64,000 nt of DNA from Emticicia oligotrophica DSM 17448 (GTDB lineage: Bacteria > Bacteroidota > Bacteroidia > Cytophagales > Spirosomataceae). The notes beneath the pieces were generated by a model. It worked only from the letters and a program-made list of their open reading frames with translations. It was not told where the DNA came from and did no database searches. Shown here piece by piece: positions 53,582-62,342 of the stretch. A program made the position numbers and the translations under genes. Every line of letters begins with the position of its first letter. The first letter of the stretch is position 1. The stretch spans positions 1,178,001 through 1,242,000 of the forward strand of contig NC_018748.1 in assembly GCF_000263195.1 (NCBI RefSeq), given 5' to 3'.

Positions 53582-54214
53582 TTAAAACAATAAACTTTGA
53601 ATTCCGAAAAAGCAAATTTGTAGAATAAGTAGCACAAGTGCAATCTTATTATCTTTACGAAAAGGTAACCAATGGAAAAGTGTCAGTAAAAAAGCAGATA
53701 CCAAAAACCAACCAATATAATTTTGTAAGGGTGGTAATTGCCCAAACCACGACCACATTTCTAAACGAATTGCGATGGGTTCAGCCAAATAATCGAACAT
53801 TGTCATGAGTAAAGCTCCGTAAAGGACTTTAAAGTAAAGCGGCTTATTGACCCGACAAAACGAACTACCCACACAATAAACCAAAAGTAGCCAGTTAACA
53901 CCAATCAATGGCGGGGTTTCTAATATTTTAAACCCAAGGGTTGTATCATAGCGATAATGCCCAAAAATCAAGCCCGTATTTACACCAACCACTTCAACGA
54001 AATAGCCCACCAAGAAAGCTACTACAATAAAAATAACGAAACTCCGATTCCATTCATTATGAAAATAAAGCAAAATACCTAAAGAGGCCAAGAGATTAAA
54101 AGGAGTCAGAAACTTAAAAAGCGTAGCGGTTACATCAAGATTTAACCCTATAATGCCTGCCACGTACATGGAAGTTAGAAGATAAATGAATGGTTTATGT
54201 TTCACTGCTATCAT
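53582..54214 (-). CDS. Carotenoid 1,2-hydratase-like membrane protein (CruF/DUF422 family)
   Basis: 210 residues, six or seven helices. The signature GYFVEVVGVNTGLIFGHYRY followed by LETPPLIGVNWLLLVYCVGS is that of the CruF/DUF422 family, which adds water to the end of acyclic carotenoids; MTMFDYLAEPIAIRLEMWSW is the second conserved block with acidic residues. It acts in the inner membrane on the pathway to monocyclic or hydroxylated pigments (flexixanthin-like, by knowledge of the group). It directly follows the photolyase gene with a 39-base gap. Other crt genes are not in the window. Confidence 0.8.
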   Translation of the reverse strand: MIAVKHKPFIYLLTSMYVAGIIGLNLDVTATLFKFLTPFNLLASLGILLYFHNEWNRSFVIFIVVAFLVGYFVEVVGVNTGLIFGHYRYDTTLGFKILETPPLIGVNWLLLVYCVGSSFCRVNKPLYFKVLYGALLMTMFDYLAEPIAIRLEMWSWFGQLPPLQNYIGWFLVSAFLLTLFHWLPFRKDNKIALVLLILQICFFGIQSLLF

Positions 54215-54253
54215 TTGAGAATTATCGTGTAGTTTGATTCTGAAAAGTAAATC

Positions 54254-55729
54254 TTACCTTTTCCTATTTCTTACAACCTGTTTATTTAAAATTCGTTTAT
54301 TTTCGACTCGAACTAATTGCTGTTTTCTAATTCCCCAAATTTGCTCTTTGGCTTTTTTGGATGCCTCTTCTAAATCAATTATTGGAAAAGGATAATTTTC
54401 TCCCAACCTGAAATTATATAATTCTTGTTCCATTGGAGTCATTTTCCATGGTTCATGAATAAAGTTTTCGGGGCAATTTTCGAGTTCTTTAACCCATGTT
54501 TTTATAAAGATACCATTAGGGTCATGGTCCTGCGATTGCTTCACAGGGTTATACATTCTTACGGTATTCATGCCTGTTACGCCCGCTTGCATTTGAAACT
54601 GAGGATAATGAATACCCACTTCAAAATCAAGAAACTGTTGAGCCAAGAATACTGCACCCGTTTTCCAATGTTGGAAAAGTTGATGGGTTAGAAAAGAAAC
54701 GACCATTGCTCTCATTCGGAAGTTTAGGTAACCAGTTTGGCATACACATCGCATACAGGCATCTATAAGCGGATACCCCGTAAGCCCACTTTGCCACCTT
54801 TCTATAAAATACTCATTATCAATCCTCTCTATATCATCATAGCCTCGATTTAAGTTTTCAAACTCCATTCGGTCTTCCATCTCAAATTTTTGAATGAAAT
54901 GGCAATGCCAGTGAAGTCGTGAAATAAAGTTATCTAAATCTCTTCGATGAGCGACTTTCTTCTTGGCATTTTGTGCATATTGATATACCTGTCGAATCGA
55001 CAAATTTCCCCAAGCGATATAAGGAGAAAGACGGCTACATCCTTTTCGACTTTCGAGCGGTTTTGAAATATGTTTTGAATAATTTTTAGCTCGTTCGCTC
55101 AAAAAACTTTGCAGATAACGATGAGCATAAGTTTCTCCTCCCGGCTGAAAATTATTAGCATCTTTCAGCAAATAATCGTTTGGCAAGAAACGCTTGTAAA
55201 TTTCATTGGATTCATCAAAGACTAAGCAATCACCTCTTAGTTTTGTCCAATTTGGCACATCCCAAGGTTTTTGCATTTGTGCTTTCCAATATTCAGCCCA
55301 ATTATCTCGATTCTTCAGTTTACGGACTACCCCATTCGTTTGAAATTCCCGCCATTCAATAGCAGTTTCCTTAAAAAACAGACTCAATTCTTTATCTCGG
55401 TCATAAGTAATCCGAAGCCCAGTTTCTTCGTAAGAGAAAACCTTTTTAAGCTGATATTTTTGATGAATTGCATGAAATATTTCCTTAGCATTACCTTGTA
55501 AAATCGTAATTCGAAGAAGTGGATTGGCTTCTGATAATTGCCGATTGAGGTCGTTGAGCGATTGCTGAACAAAATTCCAATGCCGTGGACTATAATGTGA
55601 ATCAGCCATGATGTTTGGTTCCCAGATGTAGAGCATCAAAAACGACTCGCCATCTTCAATAGCGGCTTTCAAAGCAGCGTGGTCGCTGAGGCGTAAATCT
55701 CTTTTAAACCAAACAATGTTCATAGCCAA
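54254..55729 (-). CDS. Cryptochrome/photolyase family protein
   Basis: 491 residues (a start two codons later is equally possible). The N-terminal antenna domain starts IVWFKRDLRLSDHAAL (about 1-130). The FAD-binding domain holds SRLSPYIAWGNLS, RLHWHCHFIQKFE, GYPLIDACMRC, GYLNFRMRAMVVSFLTH and MNTVRMYNPVKQSQDHDPNG. The YNPVKQ-DHDPNG words match photolyases and photolyase-like cryptochromes that repair cyclobutane dimers with light. It has a C-terminal basic tail (RVENKRILNKQVVRNRKR). Encoded with the carotenoid enzyme, it may belong to a light-protection unit. Confidence 0.9.
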   Translation of the reverse strand: MAMNIVWFKRDLRLSDHAALKAAIEDGESFLMLYIWEPNIMADSHYSPRHWNFVQQSLNDLNRQLSEANPLLRITILQGNAKEIFHAIHQKYQLKKVFSYEETGLRITYDRDKELSLFFKETAIEWREFQTNGVVRKLKNRDNWAEYWKAQMQKPWDVPNWTKLRGDCLVFDESNEIYKRFLPNDYLLKDANNFQPGGETYAHRYLQSFLSERAKNYSKHISKPLESRKGCSRLSPYIAWGNLSIRQVYQYAQNAKKKVAHRRDLDNFISRLHWHCHFIQKFEMEDRMEFENLNRGYDDIERIDNEYFIERWQSGLTGYPLIDACMRCVCQTGYLNFRMRAMVVSFLTHQLFQHWKTGAVFLAQQFLDFEVGIHYPQFQMQAGVTGMNTVRMYNPVKQSQDHDPNGIFIKTWVKELENCPENFIHEPWKMTPMEQELYNFRLGENYPFPIIDLEEASKKAKEQIWGIRKQQLVRVENKRILNKQVVRNRKR

Positions 55730-55830
55730 ACAACCACAATCATTTAGCTTTTGTTTATTTAGATATATGACTATTTAAAGAAAACACTTCATAATTATTA
55801 CAAAACGTCATACCTACGCACAATTTCACT

Positions 55831-55838
55831 TAATTTTG
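55831..55838 (+). promoter_or_regulatory. -7 element of the M23 peptidase gene
   Basis: TAATTTTG matches TAnnTTTG exactly. A TTG start at 55838 would overlap it, supporting the ATG at 55868. Confidence 0.45.
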
Positions 55839-55867
55839 TGGGTGTTCTGACAAGTCGTGTACAAAAA

Positions 55868-56467
55868 ATGAAGAAAATACAACTTATTATACTTTTGCTG
55901 ATTTTCCAAAGTAGTCTTTTTGCTCAAAATATTTTACCACAAGAAGATTATTGGGAAACCCAACTTACCCCATTGATTGAAGTAAATGATATGCTTAGAC
56001 TCATTTACAACGACCCTTTCAAAGAAACTTTCTTAAATGCCATTCCGGCAGGTTATCCGATGAATAAATCGGTTAATATTAATTCGTTTTACGGTGTCAG
56101 AAATCATCCTATACATAAAGTTTTGCTTTTCCATAGAGGTATCGACCTCAAAGGGGCAACTGGTGAAAAAGCCATTGCCACCGGTGATGGTGATGTAATT
56201 GAAGTAGGTTTCAAGACCGATTTGGGCAATTATATCAAAATCAAACACTGCTATGGTTTTGAGTCGATTTACGGCCACCTAAATAAAATATTGGTAAAAA
56301 AGGGACACCACGTGAAGAGAATGCAGATAATTGGCGAAGTAGGAGCGACAGGTACGGTTTCAGGACCACATTTACACTATACTTTAAAGAAAAATAATCA
56401 ATATATAGACCCCTTCGATTTTCTGTTTATGGATTTTGAACGAGGTAAGATTGGTATGTTGAGATAA
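55868..56467 (+). CDS. M23-family metallopeptidase (LytM domain), exported
   Basis: 199 residues from the ATG at 55868. Signal peptide ending near FAQ (residue 20), then a short helical spacer and a LytM domain. Zinc ligands are H89 and D93 in FHRGIDLKG and H170 in SGPHLHY; H137 in IYGHL and H168 are also conserved. It should cleave peptide cross-links in peptidoglycan or activate amidases. The compact protein lacks coiled coils or LysM domains. It is a single-gene unit ended by a strong terminator. Confidence 0.9.
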   Translation: MKKIQLIILLLIFQSSLFAQNILPQEDYWETQLTPLIEVNDMLRLIYNDPFKETFLNAIPAGYPMNKSVNINSFYGVRNHPIHKVLLFHRGIDLKGATGEKAIATGDGDVIEVGFKTDLGNYIKIKHCYGFESIYGHLNKILVKKGHHVKRMQIIGEVGATGTVSGPHLHYTLKKNNQYIDPFDFLFMDFERGKIGMLR

Positions 56468-56468
56468 A

Positions 56469-56512
56469 AAAACAAAGCCGCAACAATTTAAAAATTGCTA
56501 CGGCTTTGTTTT
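56469..56512. terminator. Bidirectional terminator M23 / ThuA genes
   Basis: AAAACAAAGCCG and CGGCTTTGTTTT are perfect 12-bp arms; CAATTT/AAATTG extends the stem inside. A and T runs on both ends suit the convergent pair. Confidence 0.85.
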
Positions 56513-56541
56513 AAGTTCATTGAATAAATTCAGATTTTTGT

Positions 56542-57507
56542 TTACTTAAAAGCTCTACTACTTGATTTTTCGGCCGTTGGGAAATCTTGTGGAATCGGGA
56601 AAGTTACCTTTCCAGTTGCTGCCCACTCTGAGCCTCTCAATAGGCAAGTGATAAAGCCTACACACTCCACTGAGTAATCAATGTGACCCATTGGAGTATG
56701 AAAAATGCGTCCTTTACCATAATTGAGTGCCATTAAAATTGGCTCGTGGCGTCCAGTACCTTTTTGCTCCTTCGATGAATAAGCCGTTGCTAAAACGTCC
56801 ATATTTTCGGCTGGTCCTCTCAGACGGTCATATAACTCATCTTTAGTATGTAACCACTTTGTTGGCATTCCTTTCATAATTGGGTGTTCGGCATTGCGAG
56901 TCTCAACTATGTATTCGTGTTGTGGGCCATGCGAACCCGCTCTGCCTGGGGTTGTATCTCTAATAAGTTTACCTTCATCGTTGTAATACACATAAGGTCC
57001 ATCTTTTTCTGTGCGGTCGCCCCAACCTCCTATGCCAATCATTTTGTTATAGTCTATCCATTGAGGAAATGAATTATCGGCGGCATGAATAACCACTAAG
57101 CCTCCACCTTTTTGCATGAATTTTTCAAAATTCTTTTGCGTTTCTTCTGGCCAGGGAGCAGCATTCCAACCAAAATTACAGATTACCAAATCATATTTTG
57201 AGAAATCTGGTTTGAAATCTGGGTCAATTTGAGATTTCTTCAAAGCTTCTGTTTCGCCAACGCCTTCAATTGGAAAGCTTTTGATAAACTCCTCTCCTTC
57301 CCAAGTATATTTAGTACGTTTTACATCTACTTTAAATCGACTCGTTTCCTCCAAATACTTTTTCATCATAAACGTTATTTTAGGCCACTGTACGTGATTA
57401 TTTTGGCCATCAACAATAAGCGTTCGAATAACTTTCTTTTTTTGAGCCGATGCCCCAAAAGCAAGAGCAAATATCAAAAATAAAGAGAAAAAATACGTTT
57501 TGTTCAT
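56542..57507 (-). CDS. ThuA-like domain protein, exported
   Basis: 321 residues from the ATG at 57507; the longer frame to 57537 adds ten residues before the signal. Signal peptide MNKTYFFSLFLIFALAFGASAQ. The domain, a class I glutamine amidotransferase-like fold, has RTLIVDGQNNHVQW, YDLVICNFGWNAAPWP, FMQKGGGLVVIHAADN, DELYDRLRGPA and HIDYSVECVGFITCLLRG. It belongs to the trehalose-utilization ThuA family, used in sugar catabolism in other bacteria; periplasmic in this case. It follows the GH3 fusion gene on the same strand with a 195-base gap. Confidence 0.88.
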   Translation of the reverse strand: MNKTYFFSLFLIFALAFGASAQKKKVIRTLIVDGQNNHVQWPKITFMMKKYLEETSRFKVDVKRTKYTWEGEEFIKSFPIEGVGETEALKKSQIDPDFKPDFSKYDLVICNFGWNAAPWPEETQKNFEKFMQKGGGLVVIHAADNSFPQWIDYNKMIGIGGWGDRTEKDGPYVYYNDEGKLIRDTTPGRAGSHGPQHEYIVETRNAEHPIMKGMPTKWLHTKDELYDRLRGPAENMDVLATAYSSKEQKGTGRHEPILMALNYGKGRIFHTPMGHIDYSVECVGFITCLLRGSEWAATGKVTFPIPQDFPTAEKSSSRAFK

Positions 57508-57702
57508 AAGATGAGTTGAAATTGAGGTAGTCCGCAAGCGATGAACAAGCGTCTTACAATGATGGATAAAAATGGAAATTTTAATTAAACGCTAGAATCT
57601 ATTTAGCAGAAGCAAGTTAGGATAATTTGATTGATTTACAAATAGCTCAAAAGGAAGATTTGATAATCAGTAGAAGCGAAAGCGGCGACAATGAAGATAA
57701 CA

Positions 57703-60651
57703 TTATTGAACAATAGAAGCGTTGATTATCTCATGGATACGCTTACGAATTTTCAATGTATTGATTTTGTTGTTGGCAGAACTTTGATACACACGGTTTG
57801 AGAGAAAAATAAACACTAATTCTCGCTCGGGGTCAACCCAAACTGCTGTACCTGTGAAACCTGTATGGCCAAATGTTTTAGGTGAAGCATCACTTGCTAC
57901 TACGGGCTTATCATCACCTACTTCGGGTTTATCCCAACCTAAACCTCGGTGACTACGCTGCGTATAATTTCTGGCAAAATGTGGCACTGTTGTCGAAAAA
58001 AAAATCTGTCTCCCACCATAATAGCCTTTCTGTAAGTTCATTTGATAAAGTTTCACCAAATCATTCACATTGCTAAAAAGCCCAGCATGGCCGGCCACTC
58101 CCCCCAACAAAGCTGCGTTGGGGTCATGTACGGTTCCTTGTATCTGCGAAGCCCTAAAAATTGCATCTTGTTCGGTTGGAGCAATATTTGCTTTGGGAAA
58201 TCTACTAAGTGGATTATAAAGTGTTGAAGTCATTCCTAAAGGCTCATATACATTTTGCTCAACGAATTCTTCTAATGGCTGGTTAGTGATTCGCTCAACC
58301 ATTTTTTGTAGAATAATTAGCCCTAAATCGCTGTAAGTATAGCGGTATCCACCTGATTTATCATATATATTGATAAGTTTCGATTGCTGTACCCATCGCC
58401 AGACAGAATCTCTAATTGCAGGCTTAATAAACAGATTATCAGCTACTTGTAAGTTTAAACTATCTTTAGCAAAACTATAATAATCGGCTTTAAAAGTAGG
58501 CCCCGTTTTTGTTTTTTCCCAAAACGGAATAAAGGCCACTAATCCTGCTTGGTGCATCAGAATATCTGAAACCAACATGGCTTCTTTATTGGTTTGTTTT
58601 AACTCTGGAAGATAAGTAGAAGCTTTTTCGTTTAAATCAATTGCACCACGTTCATTGAGCAACATCACGGCTTGGAGCGTGGCCGAAACCTTTGTCATTG
58701 AAGCAATGTCATACAAGGTTTGGTCATTGACGGGCTCATACACACCATAGCGAAGTGTCCCAAAATTTTTGCTGTAAACTACTTTTCCTTGTCTTGCTAC
58801 TAAAACCTGACACCCCGGAAATGCACGATTGCTAATGCCTTGTTGCACAATCTGTTCGATTTCATCTAATTTTTTTGAGTTCATACCAACTCGTTCGGGA
58901 GGCCCAAACGAAACACGCCCGATGCGTTCGGTTTGTATGCCATTCCCAACTTTTTGCTCATAAGTTACTGAAACTGGCAATTTTCCTTTGGCTGGCAATG
59001 CCCCAAATAATACCTGTGGAACAACTCGCTGCGAAGCAATTTCATCTTCATAACCACAAACTAAATTCGGAACACCATCGTAGAGTTTCATTCCGTATGG
59101 ATTTCCAAAACCTACCACAACTACTTTTGTTTTGTTTCGAAGTTGATTGATAAACGAAATAGTGGCGGGCGAAACACCGTAATTTCTATCAGCTCGACTA
59201 TTCATGTCGTGTACACTTACTACCACCACCTTATACTTCGAAGCTTCTTCTAAAACCCAAGCTACATCTTTATCAGCAGCAGGTTTGTATGGAATTGCAA
59301 AATGCTTAAAATTAGCATATTGACTTAACATTTTTTGAAACTCATTACCCGATTCGGCACTAATGGCAACCGAGGCAAAACTAGTGGTATCGAGATTGAC
59401 AAAAGGTAATAAATTATCTTGATTCTTGATAATTGTTACTGCCTGTTCAAATAACTCTGCTTTTAAATCTTGGGCTTGGGCACTATTCAAATCTGTGCCC
59501 AAACCAGCCATTTCGATAGGTTTGTAATTATTCAAACCTGACCAAAATTTTGCCTTTAAGATTTTCTTCACGCGTGCATCTAAATCAGTCATTTGAATTT
59601 GTCCACTCTCAACCGCAGCTTTGATTCGGTTAAAGGCAGCGGGCAAATTTCCTGATTGCAACAAAATATCATTTCCTGCTAAAAAGGCAAGTAATTCAGG
59701 CTCTCCTGCTTGTAAACCAGCTGTAATTCCACGCATATTGAGGGCATCTGTAACCGTAATGCCCTGAAAACCCATTTGTTCTTTTATAATTTCTGTAACC
59801 ACTTTTCGAGAAATAGAAGTGGGGGTATTAGTTTTTGATTCGAGGGCAGGAACAAACAAATGCCCAGTCATTACCATTGCCACACTATCGGCAATCAAAC
59901 GACGAAAAGGCATCAACTCAATATCGTTTAGGCGGCTGAGTGTTTGGCTTACCCAAGGTAAGGTGCGGTGCGAATCTTGGTCAGTATCGCCATGCCCCGG
60001 AAAATGCTTCGCACTTCCCATCACATGGTACTTTTTCATTCCTTTGATATACATAGCCCCTTTTTCGGCTACATTATCTTGTAATTCCCCAAATGAACGG
60101 TAATTAATAATCGGATTCTTAGGGTTTGTATTAACATCTACTGAGGGTGCAAAATTTACGTGAATACCCAAACGTTTACATTGGCGGCCAACTTCTTCGC
60201 CAAATTTTTCGATGTAAGTATTATCCTGAATAGCACCAAGTGTAATTTGTTTCGGAAACTCAATCACACTATCAAGTCTCATACCCAAGCCCCATTCGGC
60301 ATCAATACCTATTAATAATGGGATTCGGGAAATTTGTTGATAACGATTGGTTAAACGTGCCTGACGATAAGGTCCACCTTGAAAGAAAATCAATCCTCCC
60401 AAATGGTAGGTGGCAATATTATTTTCTACTTGTTGATAGTAAGTTTCCGTACGGTTTGAAAAAGTAGCAATCATAAATAACTGTCCAACTTTTTCGTCGA
60501 GACTCATCGTTGAAAGCAGACTATCAGCCCAGCGTTCTTGTCTAGTAAGGAAATCTATTGGGGTCTTTTGAGGCGAAATAAACGAAGTAAGAAACGCGTA
60601 AAAGCTACCTATAATAGCCAGCAAAAGTATTTTTCTGGTTTTGTAAAGCAC
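57703..60651 (-). CDS. GH3 beta-N-acetylglucosaminidase fused to a beta-lactamase-like serine hydrolase
   Basis: 982 residues. N-terminal signal or anchor, then a NagZ-type glycoside hydrolase 3 domain (about 40-360) with AKHFPGHGDTDQDSH (H216, D-H pair) and nucleophile D302 in TVTDALNMRGI. A GH3 C-terminal-like domain follows (about 390-590). The C-terminal third is a class C beta-lactamase/transpeptidase-like domain with S651 and K654 in DIASMTKVSAT, YTYSDLG and HTGFTGT (H/KTG motif). The fusion probably trims cell-wall muropeptides in the periplasm. This architecture is known in Bacteroidota. First gene of a possible unit with ThuA downstream. Confidence 0.88.
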   Translation of the reverse strand: MLYKTRKILLLAIIGSFYAFLTSFISPQKTPIDFLTRQERWADSLLSTMSLDEKVGQLFMIATFSNRTETYYQQVENNIATYHLGGLIFFQGGPYRQARLTNRYQQISRIPLLIGIDAEWGLGMRLDSVIEFPKQITLGAIQDNTYIEKFGEEVGRQCKRLGIHVNFAPSVDVNTNPKNPIINYRSFGELQDNVAEKGAMYIKGMKKYHVMGSAKHFPGHGDTDQDSHRTLPWVSQTLSRLNDIELMPFRRLIADSVAMVMTGHLFVPALESKTNTPTSISRKVVTEIIKEQMGFQGITVTDALNMRGITAGLQAGEPELLAFLAGNDILLQSGNLPAAFNRIKAAVESGQIQMTDLDARVKKILKAKFWSGLNNYKPIEMAGLGTDLNSAQAQDLKAELFEQAVTIIKNQDNLLPFVNLDTTSFASVAISAESGNEFQKMLSQYANFKHFAIPYKPAADKDVAWVLEEASKYKVVVVSVHDMNSRADRNYGVSPATISFINQLRNKTKVVVVGFGNPYGMKLYDGVPNLVCGYEDEIASQRVVPQVLFGALPAKGKLPVSVTYEQKVGNGIQTERIGRVSFGPPERVGMNSKKLDEIEQIVQQGISNRAFPGCQVLVARQGKVVYSKNFGTLRYGVYEPVNDQTLYDIASMTKVSATLQAVMLLNERGAIDLNEKASTYLPELKQTNKEAMLVSDILMHQAGLVAFIPFWEKTKTGPTFKADYYSFAKDSLNLQVADNLFIKPAIRDSVWRWVQQSKLINIYDKSGGYRYTYSDLGLIILQKMVERITNQPLEEFVEQNVYEPLGMTSTLYNPLSRFPKANIAPTEQDAIFRASQIQGTVHDPNAALLGGVAGHAGLFSNVNDLVKLYQMNLQKGYYGGRQIFFSTTVPHFARNYTQRSHRGLGWDKPEVGDDKPVVASDASPKTFGHTGFTGTAVWVDPERELVFIFLSNRVYQSSANNKINTLKIRKRIHEIINASIVQ

Positions 60652-60808
60652 GATAAATTTTATTGATTTTTGGAATGAAAACGAACAAAATTAACAAAGG
60701 ATTACCGATTTTGCCCGATATTATTGAGAAAATAGACTAAGTTTGAAGTAATTAGATGAAAAAGGACTTATCACAAGGGTTTTAGGCCCTCGCTAATGAA
60801 AGAGGATA

Positions 60809-60842
60809 TGCCACGAATACTATGTCTCAAGTATTCGTGGCA
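60809..60842. repeat. Strong palindrome upstream of the GH3 fusion gene
   Basis: TGCCACGAATACT (60809-60821) and AGTATTCGTGGCA (60830-60842) form a perfect 13-bp stem with an 8-base loop ATGTCTCA. It lies between the FG-GAP and GH3 genes, both on the - strand, so it may be a terminator or a REP-like element. Confidence 0.6.
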
Positions 60843-60888
60843 ATGAAATTTATTCAATAAATTTTGAGAAGTCTCAAACGCAGAAACG

Positions 60889-62052
60889 CTATTTTTTCTT
60901 TAACTGATTTTCAAATAAAAAAACGCCATTTTTATTGGCCGTAATAATATCGAGTTTACCATCTTTGTTGATATCGGCTACACTTACATTTAAGCCCGAA
61001 CCAGAATCATTATCAATCATGTGCTCGGCATAATAGGGTTGTTTCTTCGAATCAAACTCAAAGTACAGAAGAATAGCTGCATCGGCATCGCCGGGGTCTC
61101 TACCATGGTGTGCCAAGAAACGCTTCCCTGTAATGTATTCTTTTTTGCCATCACCATTCAAATCAGCCATGATTGAAGAATGCGTTTGGGCAGTAGTTGT
61201 GCTTATGGTATGGGTTTTGAAGTTAATCTGTCCTTGTTCATTTATTTGTTCATGAAACCAAATGCCCAAAGCATGTGCTGAAGCACTCACCACATCGTTT
61301 TTACCATCGCCATTGACATCAAATACTTGCATGTGTGAACAAGGTTCGCCCAAATTGGCGGGATGAAATACCCAATTGCCTCCTTTTAAATCTTTAGTTC
61401 CTTGAAACCATCCCTCTCGAATAACAATATCCTTGATGCCATCATTATTGATATCACCTAGGCCAATTCCATGCGAAAATATCTCGGTACCTTTCACATT
61501 TTCTTGAGTCAGATTGAAGCGTTTCCAAACAGTTTCACCCTTTTTGGTTGGAGCTTGGAGCCAAATGATTTGTTTTTTTGCTTTATCTCCACAAAGGATA
61601 TCCAAACGGCCATCGCCATCCACATCAACAAAATTTGGTGATTCATTTGAAATACCCACCGAATCGGCAATGATGTGTTTTTTCCACTCCGAAACCTGTT
61701 GTTTCTTAGGATTTTCGAACCAAAAAGCTGGTTTTCCCGGAAAATCAACAATAACCACATCATCCCAACCATCGAGATTTACATCCATACCAAGATTCAA
61801 GAATGAATTACTGTATTCTTCACGTGGTTTAAATGCCCTAGATGGAGCCATTTCGTGGCGTGTCCAGTTGGGGGCTTCAAACCAAAAATACCCCGCTATA
61901 ATATCTAATTTACCATCTTTATTCAAATCGGCTACTGCTGCCCCCTCAGAAAGAAAATCACGTGTAAGCGTGGTTTTCTTGAAGTCTTGGGCATAAGATA
62001 TAAATGAAACTAGCAAACATAATGTGGCTAATTTTAAGACTTTATTTTTCAT
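60889..62052 (-). CDS. FG-GAP/VCBS repeat protein, exported
   Basis: 387 residues from the ATG at 62052; a longer frame to 62280 has no signal or conservation and spans intergenic palindromes, so it is rejected. Signal peptide MKNKVLKLATLCLLVSFISYAQ. At least six repeats with calcium-binding loops are visible: DLNKDGKLDI, DVDGDGRLDI, DINNDGIKDI, DVNGDGKNDV, DLNGDGKKEY and DINKDGKLDI. They form a beta-propeller, as in integrin-like proteins. The function may be binding of polysaccharide or partner proteins. It lies downstream of the PVC-type dehydrogenase on the same strand. Confidence 0.85.
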   Translation of the reverse strand: MKNKVLKLATLCLLVSFISYAQDFKKTTLTRDFLSEGAAVADLNKDGKLDIIAGYFWFEAPNWTRHEMAPSRAFKPREEYSNSFLNLGMDVNLDGWDDVVIVDFPGKPAFWFENPKKQQVSEWKKHIIADSVGISNESPNFVDVDGDGRLDILCGDKAKKQIIWLQAPTKKGETVWKRFNLTQENVKGTEIFSHGIGLGDINNDGIKDIVIREGWFQGTKDLKGGNWVFHPANLGEPCSHMQVFDVNGDGKNDVVSASAHALGIWFHEQINEQGQINFKTHTISTTTAQTHSSIMADLNGDGKKEYITGKRFLAHHGRDPGDADAAILLYFEFDSKKQPYYAEHMIDNDSGSGLNVSVADINKDGKLDIITANKNGVFLFENQLKKK

Positions 62053-62065
62053 GTTTAAATCGATT

Positions 62066-62104
62066 TCAATGATTATGATTTTCCATTGTTGCTGCTGGGG
62101 CATC
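62066..62104 (-). pseudogene. Relic of a gene end matching the neighbouring dehydrogenase C-terminus
   Basis: Reads DAPAATMENHNH then a stop on the - strand; an in-frame stop lies two codons upstream, so only about 13 codons remain. The last bases (AATGATTATGATTTTCCAT at 62068-62086 on the + strand) are identical to 62345-62363, which encode the end MENHNH of the gene at 62343. It is probably the remains of a duplicated or deleted paralogue. Confidence 0.55.
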
Positions 62105-62111
62105 TCGCTAT

Positions 62112-62218
62112 GCGAAGTCTGAGACTTTGCATTTGTGTCGTTACATCTCCTGATGTCAACGTAAATATTGTCATCAGGAGATGACTTTTCGCCCGTGCGA
62201 AGTTCACAAACTTCGCAC
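62112..62218. repeat. Cluster of palindromes between the dehydrogenase and FG-GAP genes
   Basis: GCGAAGTC/GACTTTGC at about 62112-62130; CATCTCCTGATG (62144-62155) with CATCAGGAGATG (62172-62183), perfect; GTGCGAAGTT (62195-62204) with AACTTCGCAC (62209-62218), perfect. In addition ATCTCGCTATGCGAA occurs directly at 62102-62116 and 62291-62305. The region has no gene. Confidence 0.6.
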
Positions 62219-62342
62219 AACAAATAAATAATATTTAACTTATTTTCTACCAATATGAAGCCCTTCTGGGGCAAATACAAACTATTTTAAATCTCGCTAT
62301 GCGAAATTCGGTAACTTAGCTCGGACGAAACCTATCAGATTT

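Noticed and set aside
60889-62280. 463-residue reading frame for the FG-GAP protein
   Set aside because: The first 76 residues lack a signal and run over intergenic palindromes and the relic; the signal peptide begins at 62052.
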